DNA of 10,533 bases from Candidatus Woesearchaeota archaeon (GCA_018302185.1 JAGVZX010000016.1:1-10533); one strand, 5' to 3'. Counted from the stretch's first letter, positions 1 through 8,067 are shown. Made by a program: numbers and translations. Notes: generated from the sequence alone by a model not told the origin.

Positions 1-7
1 CATCTAT

Positions 8-3000
8 TTATCTCAGGAAAGATTTGATTATGTTCATTGCCCTTATATGGAATATCGGCTGGTAAGAAAGCAGTGAGCCTGATTTCATTGGGGTGTAACC
101 GCTTACTGGCACTCCTGCGCTGACAAATGCATCTCTTACATTGTTCTCATAAAGTGCCTTGCCTGACCTTATCAATAAGGCAGCAAGTGCTGGGAAGTCC
201 CAGACATCTCCCATTATTTCCGGAGAAGAGTTATTGCCATTTCCAAAACTTAAAGCAGATATCATATCTAAAGCCTGCAGAGAAGATACCCTGCCTTTAT
301 CATCTCTAAAGAAGTTAGGGTTTTTTGTTAACCATTCAGCTATATTACTCCTAAGTGCATATCCCTTAACTTTTCCATCTGCTTCCTTTACAGATACTGT
401 GACAACATCTGCTTTTTTTCCTTTTGATGCTAATTCTCCTGGCGTAAAAGCAGCTTTCTCATATCTCTCCACAACATCCAAAAGAATATACTCTGAACCA
501 TCATATGTCCTGATTTCTTTCTCCTTACTCTTTCCATCAACAGTATTTTCTCCATTATATACAGGAGCATAAGTGCGTGCAAATGCAATTCCTTCAGCTG
601 TGTTAGGAACACATATCTCTTCCATGAACCTGTCTTTTGGGATATACCTACCAAATAATTCTAGGCCATCATGCTGTGTATTCTCTTTTAACTTTGCAAC
701 ATCATCAAGGAAAAGACCATCTTTTTCTAAAATCTTTTCTGGATTAGCAAAATCCTTATATCTCATCCTGAGATACCTTCCTGGAAAGCCATTCAGCGGC
801 AGAAGAACCATGCCTTCTCTTGCTTTATTCATCGCCTGATATGCAACTTTGCTTGCTTCTGCTAAGCCTACAGTTACTAAGGCTATAACCTGTATATTAT
901 CAGAGAGAGTACGCATTGCCGACTCAAGTGACCTGAAATACTCTGGGCCTAGCTCACCTTTCTCAGTATCAAATCCTATATCTTTAAGATTTTGCTGAGT
1001 TATGTGCGTCACTCTCTGTACTGTCTCAAGGGCTTTTGCCCTTGCTTCAGGCGTTCTTATGTACTCTCTTAATTTCTTCTCATCATCAGATAATATCATC
1101 TGGCTGTCTTCATAATCAAGCACAGGAACTTCACATGCATCTCTTAAGTCTTTGAATATGCTTGCTCCGAGATGGGCCCATATCTCGTTTCCAATCAATT
1201 CATCATATATTCTTGGCTTATCCGCATAATTATCGATGATATGATTCAGGATAAAATCATCTAAGTCAGCCAAGCCTATATCATCTCTTGCAGTGACAGC
1301 AGCAAGAAAAGCTTTTCTCTGGCTTTCTTCAATAAAAACATTTTTTCCAAGCTGTCTCACTATGCCTTTAGCTTTAGTGGAAAATAATTCTTTAAAACTG
1401 CCCATATCAGGTATGTGGTAAAATATTTTTCCTGGCTCTTCAACCAATACCTCAACCCTATTCTCTCTTCTTTTGTTATATTCAGACATGACCTCAGGGA
1501 GATTGCCTTCAAATATGCTTTCTGTTCCAGCAGTTTTTTGACCAAAAAGTTCTGTTATCAGCCTTTCCCTGGTATAAACAGAATCTGATACGCTTGCTAT
1601 TGCGCTTCGAGTATAGCCTGATAAATCTGCAAGCACAAACCCAAAATGTCCTGCATGCGCATTGTAATAAGCAATCACATCTGCTTCATTTATCTTTGCA
1701 CCAGGCAGCGTCCTTCTGCATGCTTCTCTCACAGCTTCTGTTGCAGGTTTGCTGACTGGAGAATATCTCTTCCCTTCGCCACATAACTGAGCCACGATCC
1801 CAATAGGTAGATTAGCTGCTGCTGCTATTTCCTCAAGGCTTATCATCTCACTTCTTATTGCAGTTATCTGGCTGCCTATCTTTTGAAGAATATATTGATT
1901 TTTGGCTTGAGCTATCTCATTTTTCTTTTTTTTCTTAAATTTATACAATTCATTCTTATCAACCAATTTCCTTCCGTCAGAAGCAATATATACATGGCAT
2001 TCTTTGCTTATCCCTAATCTTGAATCAATTGCTTCAAAATCTGCCCTTAGCCCCATCAGTTCTTCAGTGATTTCTGGCCCGATCTCGATAAGCCTATCTT
2101 TTAGCTTTTTCACTTCAGCTGCTCTGTAATATACAGGTCTTTTCTCTCCAGCTAAATCCTGTCCAGCTAGATATGCAGCGCTGAATATTCTAAACTCTTC
2201 AGCTTCTGCACCAAGATATTCCTCAATGCAGTCAACTGCTTTCAATATACCATTTGCATTTATATATGCAATATCATCTTCTGAAACAGCCAGCTCATGC
2301 CTGAGCTTATCTTCTGTCCACAATCTTCCTTCTGATCTAGGCAATACCAAGCTGTCATAATTTTTTGCAAGCATCCCAAATCTTATTCTCCTTGCAATTT
2401 CAGGATTCTCTGCAACTGCTTTGACATCAGAAGCGATGACATACCTATTGCTTCCAATAGCGATTTCAGAATTTTTAGGCAATGATGCTGCAGAATATAA
2501 TCCATCATCACCAGATCCATCACCAGATGTAGTTATGCCAGCAGCGCAGGCTATCTGTTTTTGCCTTTCAAATTCAGCGCTCAATGCTTCATAACCTATA
2601 CTACTCTCAGATCCTGCCTTAGATGGCTCTCCAGATGAAGATAAACCTGACCTCAATTCAGGCAATATTCCCTGAACAAAACTACTTTCATCCCGTAATA
2701 TTCCTTTTTTGACAAATGCCTGCGCAATGAATTCCAATTCACTTGCATCGATCTGATAGAGAAGCGAATAATCTCTTTTTGAAGGATCACTAGCTGCAAT
2801 GAACTGATTAAGAAGGTATGCACCTCTGATCTTCTCTCTTACCTTTCTTATATTTTGGCTAACATCTTTTATCTCAGTTTCAGGATAAGCGCCACCTTCA
2901 TATGGCTTGAGTATCCTAGGGCAATCGATCTGCAATAGTTCAGAATATTCTCTTACAAAATCCATGAGTGCGAGTTCATCTGCAGGCTTGACACCAAACA

Positions 3001-4330
3001 CTCTCTCGATAAGTTTTGCGCCGTGTAGAAATTTTTGCTTGGCTTTTGCCCATTCCTCAGGCGCTACCCTATAATCAACAGCGTCTTTAAATTGAGGGAA
3101 TAAGCTGAAAGCTAGTTCTCTCTCCTGCATTATCATCACATTATAAAAATCTACAGCAAATCCTGGAAGATATCTTACACATGCTTCTGTCAATCCTTTC
3201 TTATCTTTTGCGTCATACATCTGCCTTATCCTTTTATGCTCCTCTTCTGGAATACTTCTTGCAATAAAATCAGGCATAACAGAAAAACTTTCACCGACAC
3301 TAAAAATTGCACTGTAATAATTGAATATGACAGAAGCAGTTTTTCTGATCTTATCTACATCATAACTTTCTAATGCCTCTCTTATCTTTGCTATTGTGTC
3401 AAGCTGGCTTAGTGCAGCAGTCTGCCCTATATTCACTGCATCTAATTGGCCTTCCCTTATCAATCTGTTCAAGCGTATCTCGTGCACTCCTTCTTCTTCA
3501 GCTATCTCCTCAAGCCTTTTTGCATTCTCAGGGAGTTGAGTGGGTGTATATCCAGAGCCCATGCTTAATAGCCAGTCGAGCGCAAACACTCCAAGAACAC
3601 TGTCCTGTTCTCTTGGGTTATGCTTTTCCCATACAGCAGCTATCTTCTCCATCTCTTTAAGATGATAGCATGCTATAGGATTTCCGTCGCTTCCCTGTGC
3701 GTTCATAGGGTTGTTCTTTTTTGTTGTTGATGAGAGATATACTCTTTTGTTTTCAGGCAGAAAAAGATTCATCGCATTGATCAATGTCTGCATATGCTTC
3801 GATCCTTTCCTGTCGAGAGTATTGTTTAGCCCAAAGCTATTCTCAGACCTAAGTTGAGAACAAATCTCCCTTATATCTTCTTGTGAGAACTTGTATGTGT
3901 ATATCTCACCTGTTTTTGCATTAGTAATAATTTTGTCTTTTGGAAGAGGTTTTAGAGGAAAGAGTAACCTTAACCTATCACTTTGTCCAGGGATCTCTAA
4001 TAGTTCAGCAAGCCCTTCATAAGCTTCTTCAAGGCTATGGTAAATGTGAGACTCAAATATTGTGGTAGTCTTTTGTATTGGATTAAAAGCCATGCTTCCA
4101 GAAAAAGCATCTGGCTGCATAAATGAAGGATCTGTTCTAGTGCCTGCACCAAGCAATTGCCCAGGTTTTGGAGGGCCAAGCGGATGATCTAAAAAGCTGA
4201 ATCTTGTTTCTGTCCTGCCAAGCTGTCCAGTGTTTCTGCTTCCCAAAAGATCCTGCAGGCTACTCTCTGCATCTTTTTTATTTCCAGGAGTTTCTCCGTT
4301 TACATCAGTATTCTTTCTATTATCTACCAT
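8..4330 (-). CDS. Very large soluble protein of unknown function with several helix-turn-helix-like segments
   Basis: I do not recognise this family. The frame is open for about 1440 codons and ends at TAA (8-10). A GTG at 4337-4339 would add three residues; I prefer the ATG at 4328-4330 because a GTGA Shine-Dalgarno core lies 5 nt before it, whereas nothing SD-like precedes the GTG. There is no signal peptide and no clear membrane segment. Residues 1-90 are polar, Gly/Pro/Asn-rich and probably disordered; a second Ser/Gly-rich linker lies near 560-620. The rest is mostly predicted helix. Residues about 273-319 (EEIAEEEGV, then RLIREGQLDAVNIG) resemble a MerR/excisionase-type HTH with wing. 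Residues 831-872 (SLEEIAAAANLPIGIVAQLC) and 670-707 are weaker HTH candidates. A Lys-rich stretch lies near 797-803. It may be a nucleic-acid-binding or scaffold protein (inference). It stands alone after its own putative promoter; the last codons lie 4 nt before an ATG complement at 1-3, so a further gene may follow. Confidence 0.85.
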   Translation of the reverse strand: MVDNRKNTDVNGETPGNKKDAESSLQDLLGSRNTGQLGRTETRFSFLDHPLGPPKPGQLLGAGTRTDPSFMQPDAFSGSMAFNPIQKTTTIFESHIYHSLEEAYEGLAELLEIPGQSDRLRLLFPLKPLPKDKIITNAKTGEIYTYKFSQEDIREICSQLRSENSFGLNNTLDRKGSKHMQTLINAMNLFLPENKRVYLSSTTKKNNPMNAQGSDGNPIACYHLKEMEKIAAVWEKHNPREQDSVLGVFALDWLLSMGSGYTPTQLPENAKRLEEIAEEEGVHEIRLNRLIREGQLDAVNIGQTAALSQLDTIAKIREALESYDVDKIRKTASVIFNYYSAIFSVGESFSVMPDFIARSIPEEEHKRIRQMYDAKDKKGLTEACVRYLPGFAVDFYNVMIMQERELAFSLFPQFKDAVDYRVAPEEWAKAKQKFLHGAKLIERVFGVKPADELALMDFVREYSELLQIDCPRILKPYEGGAYPETEIKDVSQNIRKVREKIRGAYLLNQFIAASDPSKRDYSLLYQIDASELEFIAQAFVKKGILRDESSFVQGILPELRSGLSSSGEPSKAGSESSIGYEALSAEFERQKQIACAAGITTSGDGSGDDGLYSAASLPKNSEIAIGSNRYVIASDVKAVAENPEIARRIRFGMLAKNYDSLVLPRSEGRLWTEDKLRHELAVSEDDIAYINANGILKAVDCIEEYLGAEAEEFRIFSAAYLAGQDLAGEKRPVYYRAAEVKKLKDRLIEIGPEITEELMGLRADFEAIDSRLGISKECHVYIASDGRKLVDKNELYKFKKKKKNEIAQAKNQYILQKIGSQITAIRSEMISLEEIAAAANLPIGIVAQLCGEGKRYSPVSKPATEAVREACRRTLPGAKINEADVIAYYNAHAGHFGFVLADLSGYTRSAIASVSDSVYTRERLITELFGQKTAGTESIFEGNLPEVMSEYNKRRENRVEVLVEEPGKIFYHIPDMGSFKELFSTKAKGIVRQLGKNVFIEESQRKAFLAAVTARDDIGLADLDDFILNHIIDNYADKPRIYDELIGNEIWAHLGASIFKDLRDACEVPVLDYEDSQMILSDDEKKLREYIRTPEARAKALETVQRVTHITQQNLKDIGFDTEKGELGPEYFRSLESAMRTLSDNIQVIALVTVGLAEASKVAYQAMNKAREGMVLLPLNGFPGRYLRMRYKDFANPEKILEKDGLFLDDVAKLKENTQHDGLELFGRYIPKDRFMEEICVPNTAEGIAFARTYAPVYNGENTVDGKSKEKEIRTYDGSEYILLDVVERYEKAAFTPGELASKGKKADVVTVSVKEADGKVKGYALRSNIAEWLTKNPNFFRDDKGRVSSLQALDMISALSFGNGNNSSPEIMGDVWDFPALAALLIRSGKALYENNVRDAFVSAGVPVSGYTPMKSGSLLSYQPIFHIRAMNIIKSFLR

Positions 4331-4333
4331 AAT

Positions 4334-4341
4334 CTTCACTT
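4334..4341 (-). promoter_or_regulatory. Shine-Dalgarno-like site deciding the start of the giant protein gene
   Basis: On the minus strand AAGTGAAG precedes ATG 4330; its GTGA core matches the archaeal anti-SD complement GGTGA with a 5-nt spacing. It overlaps the alternative GTG start and argues for the ATG. Confidence 0.4.
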
Positions 4342-4362
4342 AATCATTCAATTTAGGCACTT

Positions 4363-4375
4363 CTTTTTAAATTTT
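4363..4375 (-). promoter_or_regulatory. Candidate TATA box for the giant protein gene
   Basis: The minus strand reads AAAATTTAAAAAG. An archaeal start site about 25 nt downstream would fall near 4342-4345, giving a leader of about 10-15 nt that still contains the SD-like site. The assignment rests on position and composition only. Confidence 0.35.
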
Positions 4376-4381
4376 ATGAAT

Positions 4382-4404
4382 ATAACTACTGATTGATAAC
4401 TACT
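4382..4404. repeat. 9-nt direct repeat upstream of the giant gene promoter
   Basis: ATAACTACT occurs perfectly at 4382-4390 and 4396-4404, with starts 14 nt apart, just upstream of the candidate TATA box of the giant gene. It could be a binding site for a tandem or dimeric regulator. Chance in an AT-rich spacer is not excluded. Confidence 0.45.
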
Positions 4405-4450
4405 CTATTCAAGAAAAGTCCCTAAAACGCATTGACTGATCTTTAGAATA

Positions 4451-5449
4451 TCACAAGAATAAGCTCAACCCATAATAGCTTATAGCACCTACAAATGCAG
4501 CTGCAGGTATTGTAAGTATCCATGCGTATACGATGCCGCGGGCAATATTCCATCTGACAGCAGACATCCTCTTTACGCTGCCTACTCCGCCTATTGCCCC
4601 TACAATCACATGTGTTGTGCTCACAGGTATTCCGAATAATGCGCATCCGAAAAGCGTCAATGCACCTGAAGTTTCTGCGCAAAATCCTTCTATCGGCCTT
4701 AATTTTGTAAGTCTCATCCCCATTGTCTTAACAACTTTCCATCCGCCTATCAAAGTGCCTAACCCTATTGTAAAATGAGATAAAAGTATTACCCAGAACG
4801 GCACATAAAATTCTTTTCCCAGATATCCGTTGACAAACAAGACAAGAGTGATCAATCCCATAGTCTTCTGCGCATCATTTGCACCATGGTTTAAGCTGTA
4901 AGCAGAGCTGCTCACCAGTTGCATCACCCTTGAAACTTTGTCAACTTTTCTTGGATTAGCTTTTCTGAACAGATTATATACTAATATCGTCAGGATAGTT
5001 CCCCCTATCATTCCAACAACTGGCGCGACAACTATAAACAATATGACTTTGATAAGGCCTGCAGAAATTATTGCCTTAAAGCCAGCAGCAGCAACAACTG
5101 AGCCTACAAATCCGCCGATGAGTGAGTGGCTTGCAGAGACAGGGATGCCTAAAAATGTTGTCAGATAGATCCAGAATATGCTTCCTATCAATCCAGAGAG
5201 AATTATCAGTGTATTTACATACTGCGGATCAACTATGCCTTTGCCTATCGTCTTTGCAACAGCAACAGTGAAAAAAAAAGCAGCTATTATATTGAAGAAC
5301 ATCGCCAGAAATGCAGCTGCCCTAAAGCTTAGGACTCGGGTAGCAACAACAGTCGCTATAGAATTTGCTGCATCATTCAGACCATTTCCAAAATCAAATA
5401 TCAATGCGATGACGATCGTTATTATGACAAGAGTTAGTGTTTCTACCAT
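4451..5449 (-). CDS. pitA: PiT-family inorganic phosphate permease (PHO4 family)
   Basis: This is a 332-residue integral membrane protein of the PiT/PHO4 family, which imports phosphate (often as a metal-phosphate complex) driven by H+ or Na+. Both inverted halves of the family are present: GLNDAAN at residues 23-29 pairs with GANDAQK at 189-195, and GIPVSASHS at 101-109 pairs with GIPVSTTH at 273-280. The Asn-Asp of each NDA motif belongs to the substrate and ion site. About ten hydrophobic segments are visible, with a charged loop at 162-176 between the halves. The length is normal for the short prokaryotic form. The ATG lies 3 nt after the stop of the DUF47 gene and has no clear SD, so it is probably translated by coupling in a two-gene operon. 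The coding choice looks intact. Whether the coupling ion is H+ or Na+ cannot be read from the sequence. Confidence 0.95.
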   Translation of the reverse strand: MVETLTLVIITIVIALIFDFGNGLNDAANSIATVVATRVLSFRAAAFLAMFFNIIAAFFFTVAVAKTIGKGIVDPQYVNTLIILSGLIGSIFWIYLTTFLGIPVSASHSLIGGFVGSVVAAAGFKAIISAGLIKVILFIVVAPVVGMIGGTILTILVYNLFRKANPRKVDKVSRVMQLVSSSAYSLNHGANDAQKTMGLITLVLFVNGYLGKEFYVPFWVILLSHFTIGLGTLIGGWKVVKTMGMRLTKLRPIEGFCAETSGALTLFGCALFGIPVSTTHVIVGAIGGVGSVKRMSAVRWNIARGIVYAWILTIPAAAFVGAISYYGLSLFL

Positions 5450-5452
5450 TTT

Positions 5453-6157
5453 TTATGAATGCTTGACGACTATTCCCTCTAAAACATATGCTATCAGCTC
5501 GCATTTATCTGTGACAGATTCCAGGAAGTCATAGATGTCCTTGAGCTTGATGGTGTTGATAGTGCCATCGCAGCCATCAGCATTCTCATCCATTCTATTT
5601 TTTTTACTCTCTTTCTTAGCCTTGTTCTGCATCTTGCCCTCAAACAGCTCTTCCAATGCCCTGTCATGTATAATATCGGCCATATTCTCAAGCTCTTGGA
5701 TTGCAATATAATGCTCTTTTATGTTTTCTAGCTTAGACAGCTTCATCATGCATCTGTGCATATGCTCAGTCGATCTTACTATTATGTCTGCAAGATCATG
5801 CATATGCTTTGTTGAGCATTCGACATTGTAGATCACTATCCTTTTTGCTGCAAGGTCAATAAAATCCAAAACATCATCCATAGATGAGGCAAGCTGATGT
5901 ATGTCTTCCCTATCAAGAGGAGTGATAAATGTCTTGTTCAGGGTCTTTATGATGCTGTGCGTTATATGGTCGCCCTTTGTCTCGATCTCATGTATCCTTT
6001 TGACATAATCAAGGCGCTGGTGCTTGTTCAGCGAATCATACCTGTGCAGAAATTCCTTCAATAACCTTGCAGATTCATGAATATTATGTGATTGCCCTGC
6101 AAGCATGTCAAAAAACATTGTTTCTCTTGGAACAAAAAAATTTATGAGCCTTTTCAT
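5453..6157 (-). CDS. DUF47 family PhoU-like phosphate transport regulator/accessory protein
   Basis: The 234-residue, all-helical cytoplasmic protein belongs to the DUF47 (PhoU-like, formerly Pit accessory protein) family, almost always encoded next to a PiT permease and thought to modulate it. Family features visible are the N-terminal FFVPRE segment, the acidic repeats EIETKGD (57-63), DREDI (82-86), SSMDDVLDFID (91-101), ELENMAD (155-161) and FLESVTDKCE (211-220), whose E/D residues fit the ExxxD metal-cluster pattern of PhoU proteins. Residues about 174-202 form a Lys-rich then Asp/Gly-rich stretch between helices that looks like an insertion relative to the usual length of a little over 200 residues. 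The ATG at 6155-6157 follows AAGGTAAG. It is first in the operon with the permease 3 nt downstream. Confidence 0.9.
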   Translation of the reverse strand: MKRLINFFVPRETMFFDMLAGQSHNIHESARLLKEFLHRYDSLNKHQRLDYVKRIHEIETKGDHITHSIIKTLNKTFITPLDREDIHQLASSMDDVLDFIDLAAKRIVIYNVECSTKHMHDLADIIVRSTEHMHRCMMKLSKLENIKEHYIAIQELENMADIIHDRALEELFEGKMQNKAKKESKKNRMDENADGCDGTINTIKLKDIYDFLESVTDKCELIAYVLEGIVVKHS

Positions 6158-6180
6158 TTCTTACCTTATTATGGCATGCT

Positions 6181-6191
6181 ATTATAAAAAT
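6181..6191 (-). promoter_or_regulatory. Candidate TATA box for the DUF47-PiT operon
   Basis: The minus strand reads TTTTTATAAT about 25-30 nt before the ATG at 6157, as expected for an archaeal promoter giving a very short leader. A short dyad, CACT-GATA-AGTG at 6201-6212, sits just upstream and could be an operator, though its 4-bp arms are weak evidence. Confidence 0.4.
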
Positions 6192-6247
6192 GTATTCAGG
6201 CACTGATAAGTGATTAAATTGTGTAATTACCGAAATTGTTTTATGGG

Positions 6248-6979
6248 CTATTTATGCAACACTTCAAGAGCTAGAACCATCTCAATCTTCATTATCGCAT
6301 AAACCATTATTAGTGATAGTACAGTGTAGGGCATGAGCAGAATGCTTCTATTTGTCCCTAGATGATTATATAGTAAGTACAAGATGATAATGCCTATGTA
6401 AAACAAAATCTTTGTCACAATCAGTCTCTTGTTCTCAAATATTCTCTTGAATCTTAGCTTATTGTTTCCTTTTTTATTTATATTCAATGCAAAATCTGCA
6501 TGCAGCACATCAATAAACAAAGTCAGCAGGAAAATAAATGGTAGCATTGTAGCGAAAGCATATGCAACCATATATTCATTCGGTATGCTGAAAAATACTA
6601 TGTTTATTATCGCAAATAAAACAAAAAAAATGCTGAATATTTTTGTGTTCAACCTATATAGTTTCAAAATATTCTTGAATTTTGCTTCACTTTCTTTTTC
6701 TGCAATTATTTCTAATGTAAAATACTTGAAAATGCTGTAAACGAGCAGCAAAATCAACAGATAGATAATTATAAGTGGCAATAACACAAAAATTAGCAGG
6801 TTATTCTGTTGTATGACTGCAAGCATGTTCCTGAAATCAAATATATAGCTGGATATCAAGTAATTTATAGAATAAAGCGAGACGATAAGTGATGCATCAA
6901 GTAATAAGAAATAGAAGATGTTCTTCTTCAGCAGATGGAATGGTTCTGTGAATAGTTTTTTGTTTGAGGATATTGTCAT
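6248..6979 (-). CDS. Six-helix integral membrane protein of unknown function
   Basis: The 243-residue protein has six hydrophobic segments at about residues 20-45, 60-87, 113-132, 136-158, 187-205 and 213-238, with no cleavable signal peptide. The loop between helices 2 and 3 (88-112) and the one between helices 4 and 5 (165-186) are Lys/Arg-rich, so by the positive-inside rule both probably face the cytoplasm, with both ends also inside. I see no catalytic or transport motif and do not recognise a family. The ATG (6977-6979) is 4 nt after the stop of the preceding small gene, without a clear SD, so it is probably the last member of a three-gene operon. The gene is very AT-rich compared with the phosphate genes to its left. 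It could be an effector, an immunity protein, or simply a lineage-specific membrane protein. Confidence 0.8.
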   Translation of the reverse strand: MTISSNKKLFTEPFHLLKKNIFYFLLLDASLIVSLYSINYLISSYIFDFRNMLAVIQQNNLLIFVLLPLIIIYLLILLLVYSIFKYFTLEIIAEKESEAKFKNILKLYRLNTKIFSIFFVLFAIINIVFFSIPNEYMVAYAFATMLPFIFLLTLFIDVLHADFALNINKKGNNKLRFKRIFENKRLIVTKILFYIGIIILYLLYNHLGTNRSILLMPYTVLSLIMVYAIMKIEMVLALEVLHK

Positions 6980-6983
6980 TTTT

Positions 6984-7361
6984 TCAATAACTAGTCGTCT
7001 TCAGATTTAAATCCTTTCTCACTTTGTCATAATACTTATGGTCTCCAAGATGAAACTCAATATAGATAGAATTCTTAACTTTTACAAACAATATCCTGTA
7101 TTCAGTATTGTTTATGATGAAAGGATAACGGAAGACTAAGAGCTGGTTTATTGTCCATTCTTTGTATGGCTTTTTAGAGCCTACCATTATCGGCTGTACT
7201 TCTTTTGACACTACTTCAGCCAGCCATCTGTAGATGTCATCTGCTTTAGAAGCAGTCATGAGATTAGCAATCTGCTCAAAATTCTTGCCAAGAAACTCAA
7301 TCTTATATTTTTGTGAGATTATCTGTTCAATCCTTTGCTTAAAATCATCTGGACTAACCAT
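6984..7361 (-). CDS. Small uncharacterised protein with a RelE/ParE-like C-terminal half (possible toxin)
   Basis: The 125-residue soluble protein has an N-terminal helical half (residues 4-57) and a C-terminal half that looks like alternating strands: QLLVFRYPF (73-81), EYRILFVKVKNSIYIEFHLGDHKYYDKVRK (in pieces at 87-116). The order of a Tyr-Arg-hydrophobic strand, a turn, a second strand and a final G-D-H-K-x-Y helix start resembles the core of RelE/ParE-type toxins, but the N-terminal half is longer than in typical RelE and no catalytic set is certain. Its ATG overlaps the last 8 bases of the upstream nucleotidyltransferase gene, with AAGAGG as a possible SD about 8 nt before it. Such overlap is common in two-gene toxin-antitoxin modules. 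It could equally be a partner subunit of the nucleotidyltransferase. Confidence 0.75.
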   Translation of the reverse strand: MVSPDDFKQRIEQIISQKYKIEFLGKNFEQIANLMTASKADDIYRWLAEVVSKEVQPIMVGSKKPYKEWTINQLLVFRYPFIINNTEYRILFVKVKNSIYIEFHLGDHKYYDKVRKDLNLKTTSY

Positions 7362-8022
7362 GATTGATGCCTCTTGTGATCAAGTGAGTTAATTCATATA
7401 AAAACTTTTGCGCTTTGTAGTCCAGCATATCTTTATAGGATCCTGCCTGGCTGTAAAAGAAGCGCCTTATGTATGATTTTTTTCTTTTAATGCTTATGAT
7501 AAGAGGAATTTCCCTGTTGGTATATTCAAGCAACTCCTCATAATTTTTGAATTCATTTATTTTCTGTGTCAATTGAAGAGTATCAAGAACATTGTTTGCT
7601 TTAAAATACTCCGTATATAATACTAAAAAACGTGCATCCTTGTGGAAATTGTCTTTTTGATTCAATATTGTGGGCACTGCCTCATTTACAACGTGCCAAT
7701 AATCTGAAATGGTAACTTTCAACGGCTTAGTTGGCAGAATATTTTTTGCAATGCAGCTTTTGGATGCAGAATGATAGAATAAAGAGTAAAGGTCATTGAA
7801 ATCTATTATTGTAAGTTTTATTTTTTTGTTTTCTATTTTAAGGTTCTGCATCTTAGTTTTGGATCTAGTTACTACAAAAATATCTATGTCTTCATACTTT
7901 TCTTTGTAGAGGAAAGAGCCTGTAATAAAGCAGTATTTTGCTGGGATATGATTAAGCAACTCTTCTGCTTCTTTTATCCTGTTGTTCAGTAGTTGTGTGT
8001 TATTTGGGTTGTATATGATCAT
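7354..8022 (-). CDS. Nucleotidyltransferase-superfamily protein (Pol beta-like, MNT type)
   Basis: The 222-residue protein carries the signature of the DNA polymerase beta-like nucleotidyltransferase fold: ITGSFLYKEKYEDIDIFVV at residues 33-51, where GS (35-36) and the paired Asp45/Asp47 are the nucleotide and metal ligands, and Asp74 in KLTIIDF (69-75) is the likely third carboxylate. The remainder (about 105-220) is helical and basic (IKRKKSYIRR at 178-187) and has no annotated domain that I recognise. Family members move NMP groups onto proteins, RNA or small molecules and are frequent in toxin-antitoxin modules (MNT-HEPN, AbiEii/MenT). No HEPN partner is visible here; the next gene is a RelE-like small protein overlapping by 8 bases. 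The ATG at 8020-8022 lacks an SD and follows a strong TATA-like palindrome. All three catalytic carboxylates appear intact, so it is probably active. Confidence 0.85.
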   Translation of the reverse strand: MIIYNPNNTQLLNNRIKEAEELLNHIPAKYCFITGSFLYKEKYEDIDIFVVTRSKTKMQNLKIENKKIKLTIIDFNDLYSLFYHSASKSCIAKNILPTKPLKVTISDYWHVVNEAVPTILNQKDNFHKDARFLVLYTEYFKANNVLDTLQLTQKINEFKNYEELLEYTNREIPLIISIKRKKSYIRRFFYSQAGSYKDMLDYKAQKFLYELTHLITRGINHG

Positions 8023-8067
8023 TGTGCAATACAGATTAGATTTTTATGCTTATCATATGTTACTTAT

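Noticed and set aside
1..3. CAT at the window edge could be the ATG of a further minus-strand gene 4 nt after the giant gene's stop.
   Set aside because: Only the start codon is visible and no coding sequence can be checked, so it is mentioned but not called.
3373..3660. Plus-strand open frame of 95 codons inside the giant gene.
   Set aside because: It lies wholly opposite a well-supported long coding frame, has no ribosome site and no recognisable protein character; it is a shadow frame, as are the other open frames opposite or within the giant, PiT, DUF47 and herA genes.
4340..4450. Possible tRNA or C/D box RNA in the spacer between the giant gene and the PiT gene.
   Set aside because: No cloverleaf or TGATGA/CTGA box pair is present. 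Only the direct repeat, a TATA-like box and a weak T-rich stretch on the minus strand near 4410-4430 are seen; the last could end PiT transcription but is too weak to call.
6158..6247. Terminator for the cassette between the membrane protein and the DUF47 gene.
   Set aside because: No stem followed by a T run on the minus strand; an archaeal oligo-T terminator is not evident.
7354..8022. MNT-HEPN toxin-antitoxin pair with the overlapping small gene as HEPN partner.
   Set aside because: The small protein lacks the Rx4-6H HEPN motif and looks strand-rich rather than all-helical in its C-terminal half.
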